64,000 bases of DNA, from assembly GCF_000741785.1 (NCBI RefSeq), contig NZ_JGZP01000001.1, forward strand, positions 62,001 through 126,000, given 5' to 3'. This DNA comes from Bifidobacterium stellenboschense (GTDB lineage Bacteria > Actinomycetota > Actinomycetes > Actinomycetales > Bifidobacteriaceae). Each line of letters opens with the position of its first letter. Position 1 is the stretch's first letter. A program made the translations under genes and the position numbers. Below the pieces are notes generated by a model that was not told where the DNA came from, made no database searches, and was given only the letters and a program-made list of their open reading frames with translations. This document shows, in pieces, positions 61,663-64,000 of this stretch.

Positions 61663-62928
61663 ATGGAACAGAAAGACGTCCTCAAAGCATTGCAGCGTGA
61701 CCATGCGGCCGAACTGAAGAAGGCCGCCGAGCGGTTGAAGGGGACCGCACGCCACACCGAGATCATCCCCTCGCCCGCGCTGAGCGAGATGACCGGGCAC
61801 GAGATCCTCCTCAAGCCGGAGAACCTGCAGGTCACCGGTTCGTTCAAGATCCGCGGCGCGTACAACAAGATCGCCTCCCTCAGCGACGAGGAGCTGGCGC
61901 GCGGCATCGTCACCGCATCCGCAGGCAACCACGCGCAGGGCGTCGCCTACGCGGCGCGCGAACGCGGCGCCAAGGCCACGATCTGCATGCCGACCATCAC
62001 CCCGCCGCTCAAGGTGGACGCCACCAAGGCGTACGGCGCCGACGTGGTCCTCTACGGCGACGTCTTCGACGAGGCCGCCGCGCACGCCGCCGAACTGAGC
62101 GAGAAGGAAGGCATGATCTACGTGCCGCCGTTCGATGACTACGAGGTCATCTGCGGTCAGGGCACCATCGGCCTGGAGATTCTCGAGGACGTGCCGAACG
62201 TGACCGACGTGGTCGTGCCGCTCGGCGGCGGCGGCCTCGGTGCCGGCGTCGCGCTCGCCATCAAGACGTTCAAGCCGGAGGTGCGCGTGATTGGCGCGAT
62301 TCCGGAAGGTTCCCCCGCGTGGAAGAACTCGTTCGCCGCGGGCCGCGTCACCGAGGCGGATCAGGTCGTCACCTCCGCCGAGGGCGTCGCCGTGAAGCAT
62401 CCGGGCGACCTGCCGTACGCGCTGCTCAACGAGTTCCTCGACGATCTCGTCACCGTCACCGAGCGTGACATCAACGAGATGATCCTGCTCATGCTCGAGA
62501 AGCACAAGCTGGTCGTCGAGGCGGCCGGCGCGGTGTCGCTCGCCGCGCTCGAGCACCTGAACCTGCGTTCGCGCAAGTTCGCCGCGGCTCCCGGCCCGCA
62601 CGTGGTCGTGCCGATCATGTCCGGCGGCAACATCGACACGGTGACGATGGGCGCGGTCATCCAGAAGGGCATGATCGCCCGCGGCCGCATCATGAACTTC
62701 GAGGTGGAGCTGCCGGATACGCCGGGCCAGCTCGTCAAGGTCGCCTCGCTGCTCGCGCGCGAACGTGCCAACGTGATCGCCCTCGACCACGACCAGTTCA
62801 AGGCGTCCGGTCATTACACGAACGCGGTGTCGCTTGGCGTGACCGTCGAGACCAACGGCCCCGACCACATCGACCGCATCCTCGCCGCCCTCCGCGCCGA
62901 AGGCTTCCAGCCCAAGCGCATCTACTGA
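61663..62928 (+). CDS. ilvA: Threonine ammonia-lyase with ACT domain
   Basis: This PLP enzyme of about 421 residues converts threonine to 2-oxobutanoate, the first step to isoleucine. The PLP lysine is Lys62 in TGSFKIRGAYNK, the phosphate loop is PLGGGGLGAGVA, and SAGNHAQGVAYAA lies between. A single C-terminal ACT domain (FEVELPDTPGQLVKVASLL) is seen, as in shorter TdcB-like enzymes. The gene has no ribosome binding site; the ATG seven bases after TACAAT suggests leaderless transcription. Confidence 0.93.
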   Translation: MEQKDVLKALQRDHAAELKKAAERLKGTARHTEIIPSPALSEMTGHEILLKPENLQVTGSFKIRGAYNKIASLSDEELARGIVTASAGNHAQGVAYAARERGAKATICMPTITPPLKVDATKAYGADVVLYGDVFDEAAAHAAELSEKEGMIYVPPFDDYEVICGQGTIGLEILEDVPNVTDVVVPLGGGGLGAGVALAIKTFKPEVRVIGAIPEGSPAWKNSFAAGRVTEADQVVTSAEGVAVKHPGDLPYALLNEFLDDLVTVTERDINEMILLMLEKHKLVVEAAGAVSLAALEHLNLRSRKFAAAPGPHVVVPIMSGGNIDTVTMGAVIQKGMIARGRIMNFEVELPDTPGQLVKVASLLARERANVIALDHDQFKASGHYTNAVSLGVTVETNGPDHIDRILAALRAEGFQPKRIY

Positions 62929-62988
62929 GCGCGATTGCGGTTGGGCCGTCGGCTGAGCCGACTGGGGGGAGCTGGCTGGGAGCGATGT

Positions 62989-63126
62989 CGTTTCTTAGGT
63001 AGGTTGGCCGTTTCTTAGGTAGGTTCTGTCCGGCTCCATACGCGGAGGGGTGTTGCAACGTGATGGTTGCAACACCCCTCTTGCCGTTTCACCTACCTAA
63101 GAAACGTCGTATGTACCTAAGAAACG
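62989..63126. repeat. GTTTCTTAGGTAGG repeats flanking a terminator
   Basis: CGTTTCTTAGGTAGGT occurs directly at 62989-63004 and 63009-63024 and inverted at 63091-63106, with a shorter inverted copy at 63114-63126. Enclosed at 63045-63080 is a perfect hairpin, GAGGGGTGTTGCAAC/GTTGCAACACCCCTC with the loop GTGATG. The set lies between convergent ilvA and the sirtuin gene. A further copy of the dispersed repeat tail (GTCGGCTGAGCCGAC) lies at about 62949. Confidence 0.75.
63045..63080. terminator. Two-way hairpin between ilvA and the sirtuin gene
   Basis: Fifteen-base perfect arms with a six-base loop; a short CTCTT follows on the plus strand. Position between convergent genes supports a terminator. 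Confidence 0.6.
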
Positions 63127-63150
63127 CGTTGGTAGGACGGTCCTGGTGGT

Positions 63151-63906
63151 TCAGCTGTTCGCGGCGATCGTTTCGTCGACGAGTTTCGGCAGCGCGACGG
63201 CGATGTCGTCGTGGATGAGGCGGTCGGCGAGACGGTCGTACTGCGTGCGGCCCATGTTCATGATGGTGATCGGCACGCCCGCCTGCGCGGCGACCGGCAC
63301 GATGCTCGCGGCGGGGAACACTTCCAGCGTCGAGCCAATCACCCACAGCTCGTCGGCCTGCGAGGCGAGCTTGTAGGATTTCTCCATCGCGCCGTCGGGC
63401 AGCGCCTCGCCGAAGTAGACGACGTCCGTCTTGATCATGCCGTTGCAGGGCATGTTGCCCTGGTATTTGAGCGTGCGGTGGCAGCGCGGATCCGGTTCCT
63501 CGTCAAGACGGGCCATGATGTCCGCCGTATTGTATTTCGCATGGCATTTCATGCAATGCGAGGTGCCGATGGTGCCATGCAGGTTCACGATGATGCTCGG
63601 ACTGTTGCCGGCTTTCTCATGCAGCGCGTCGAAGTTCTGCGTGGCGAGCAGCGTGAGCATGCCCGCCTTCTCGAGCTTGACGAGCGCCTTGTGCGCGACG
63701 CCCGGCTGCGCGTTCCACACGGGGGACTCCTTCTGCCAGCGCCACGAGTATTCGCGCGCTTCTTTGTCGGTGAGGAACGCGTCGATGTCGTACACGCTCA
63801 TTTGGTCCGGATGCTTGGTCCACACGCCATCCGGACCGCGGAAATCGGGGATTCCGGCGGATGTGGAGATGCCTGCGCCGGTCAGGACTGCGATCTTCTT
63901 CGTCAT
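63151..63906 (-). CDS. cobB: NAD-dependent protein deacylase (sirtuin)
   Basis: This 251-residue sirtuin removes acyl groups from lysines using NAD+. Motifs are GAGISTSAGIPDFRGPDGVW, TQNFDALHEKAG and the catalytic His in NLHGTIG. Four zinc cysteines are seen: CMKC, then the Cys of DPRCHR and of NMPCNG. The C terminus has VIGSTLEVFPAASIVP and IMNMG. The start at 63906 follows TATACC by seven bases with no binding site, a leaderless layout. A longer frame upstream has no sirtuin features. Confidence 0.93.
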   Translation of the reverse strand: MTKKIAVLTGAGISTSAGIPDFRGPDGVWTKHPDQMSVYDIDAFLTDKEAREYSWRWQKESPVWNAQPGVAHKALVKLEKAGMLTLLATQNFDALHEKAGNSPSIIVNLHGTIGTSHCMKCHAKYNTADIMARLDEEPDPRCHRTLKYQGNMPCNGMIKTDVVYFGEALPDGAMEKSYKLASQADELWVIGSTLEVFPAASIVPVAAQAGVPITIMNMGRTQYDRLADRLIHDDIAVALPKLVDETIAANS

Positions 63907-63913
63907 ATTCACA

Positions 63914-63919
63914 GGTATA
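63914..63919 (-). promoter_or_regulatory. -10 box of leaderless sirtuin promoter
   Basis: TATACC on the minus strand, then TGTGAAT, then ATG. The last base of the box departs from consensus. Confidence 0.4.
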
Positions 63920-64000
63920 CGCCCGCCACATGTCGCTGTCCATAATGCATTTCCCATGCAGCTCCTATGCAGTTCCCCGTTGACCGGGTGGCGTTGCACG

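Overview
The window is a stretch of chromosome from a high-GC actinobacterium, most likely a Bifidobacterium. The evidence is the gene content: a pcnA-nudix-murJ-trxB block and an rpf-like/rsmA/ispE block typical of Actinobacteria, a raffinose-type alpha-galactoside locus, surface GH3 glycosidases and a tRNA without encoded CCA. Many genes also start right after a -10 box, as leaderless actinobacterial genes do. I cannot name the species. No prophage, insertion sequence, CRISPR array or rRNA was seen.

Layout. 0.3-10 kb (mostly minus): trxB, a pseudokinase membrane protein, the lipid II flippase murJ, a DUF6049 exported protein and a Nudix hydrolase, with pcnA divergent; several start/stop codons overlap. 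10.4-14.5 kb (minus): an Rpf/G5 cell-wall protein, rsmA, ispE and a LytR_C protein. 14.5-18.5 kb: a 6C-type small RNA, tRNA-Thr(UGU), a membrane-anchored DsbA-like protein and a Ser/Thr kinase. 19.5-29 kb: a domain-swapped membrane GH3 enzyme, a cytoplasmic GH3 enzyme, a GtrA-like protein, a LytTR-type two-component pair and a GT2 glycosyltransferase. 29-34 kb: an ascorbate-type PTS (EIIA, EIIB, EIIC) with its GntR/UTRA regulator, then a lone MsmK-type sugar ABC ATPase. 34.7-45 kb: an AlbA_2-type regulator in an AT-rich patch, rlmB, a DUF4032 kinase-like gene, a calcium-type P-ATPase, a Q-rich membrane protein and dcd. 46.8-52.3 kb: a membrane protein, an alpha/beta hydrolase lacking its catalytic serine, a TSUP permease, a Na+/H+ antiporter and tadA. 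52.4-61.6 kb: alpha-galactosidase, ROK regulator, sugar-binding lipoprotein, two permeases and an alpha-glucosidase, a complete alpha-1,6-galactoside/glucoside locus except for the ATPase, which MsmK probably supplies. 61.7-63.9 kb: threonine ammonia-lyase and a sirtuin.

The most unusual feature lies between the genes. At least seven intergenic regions carry clusters of tandem dyad-symmetric repeats, and each locus has its own sequence. Two clusters, at 34.4 and 46.1 kb, share a 53-54 bp fold with an outer stem, an internal loop and a CCGGG-type inner stem, but the outer stems differ in sequence while still pairing. This is what selection on structure would leave. Other leads are a tandem GATATGAC array before the PTS operon whose two variants recur inverted before its regulator gene, a promoter box shared by two transcription units of the alpha-galactoside locus, and eight genes with a leaderless promoter layout.
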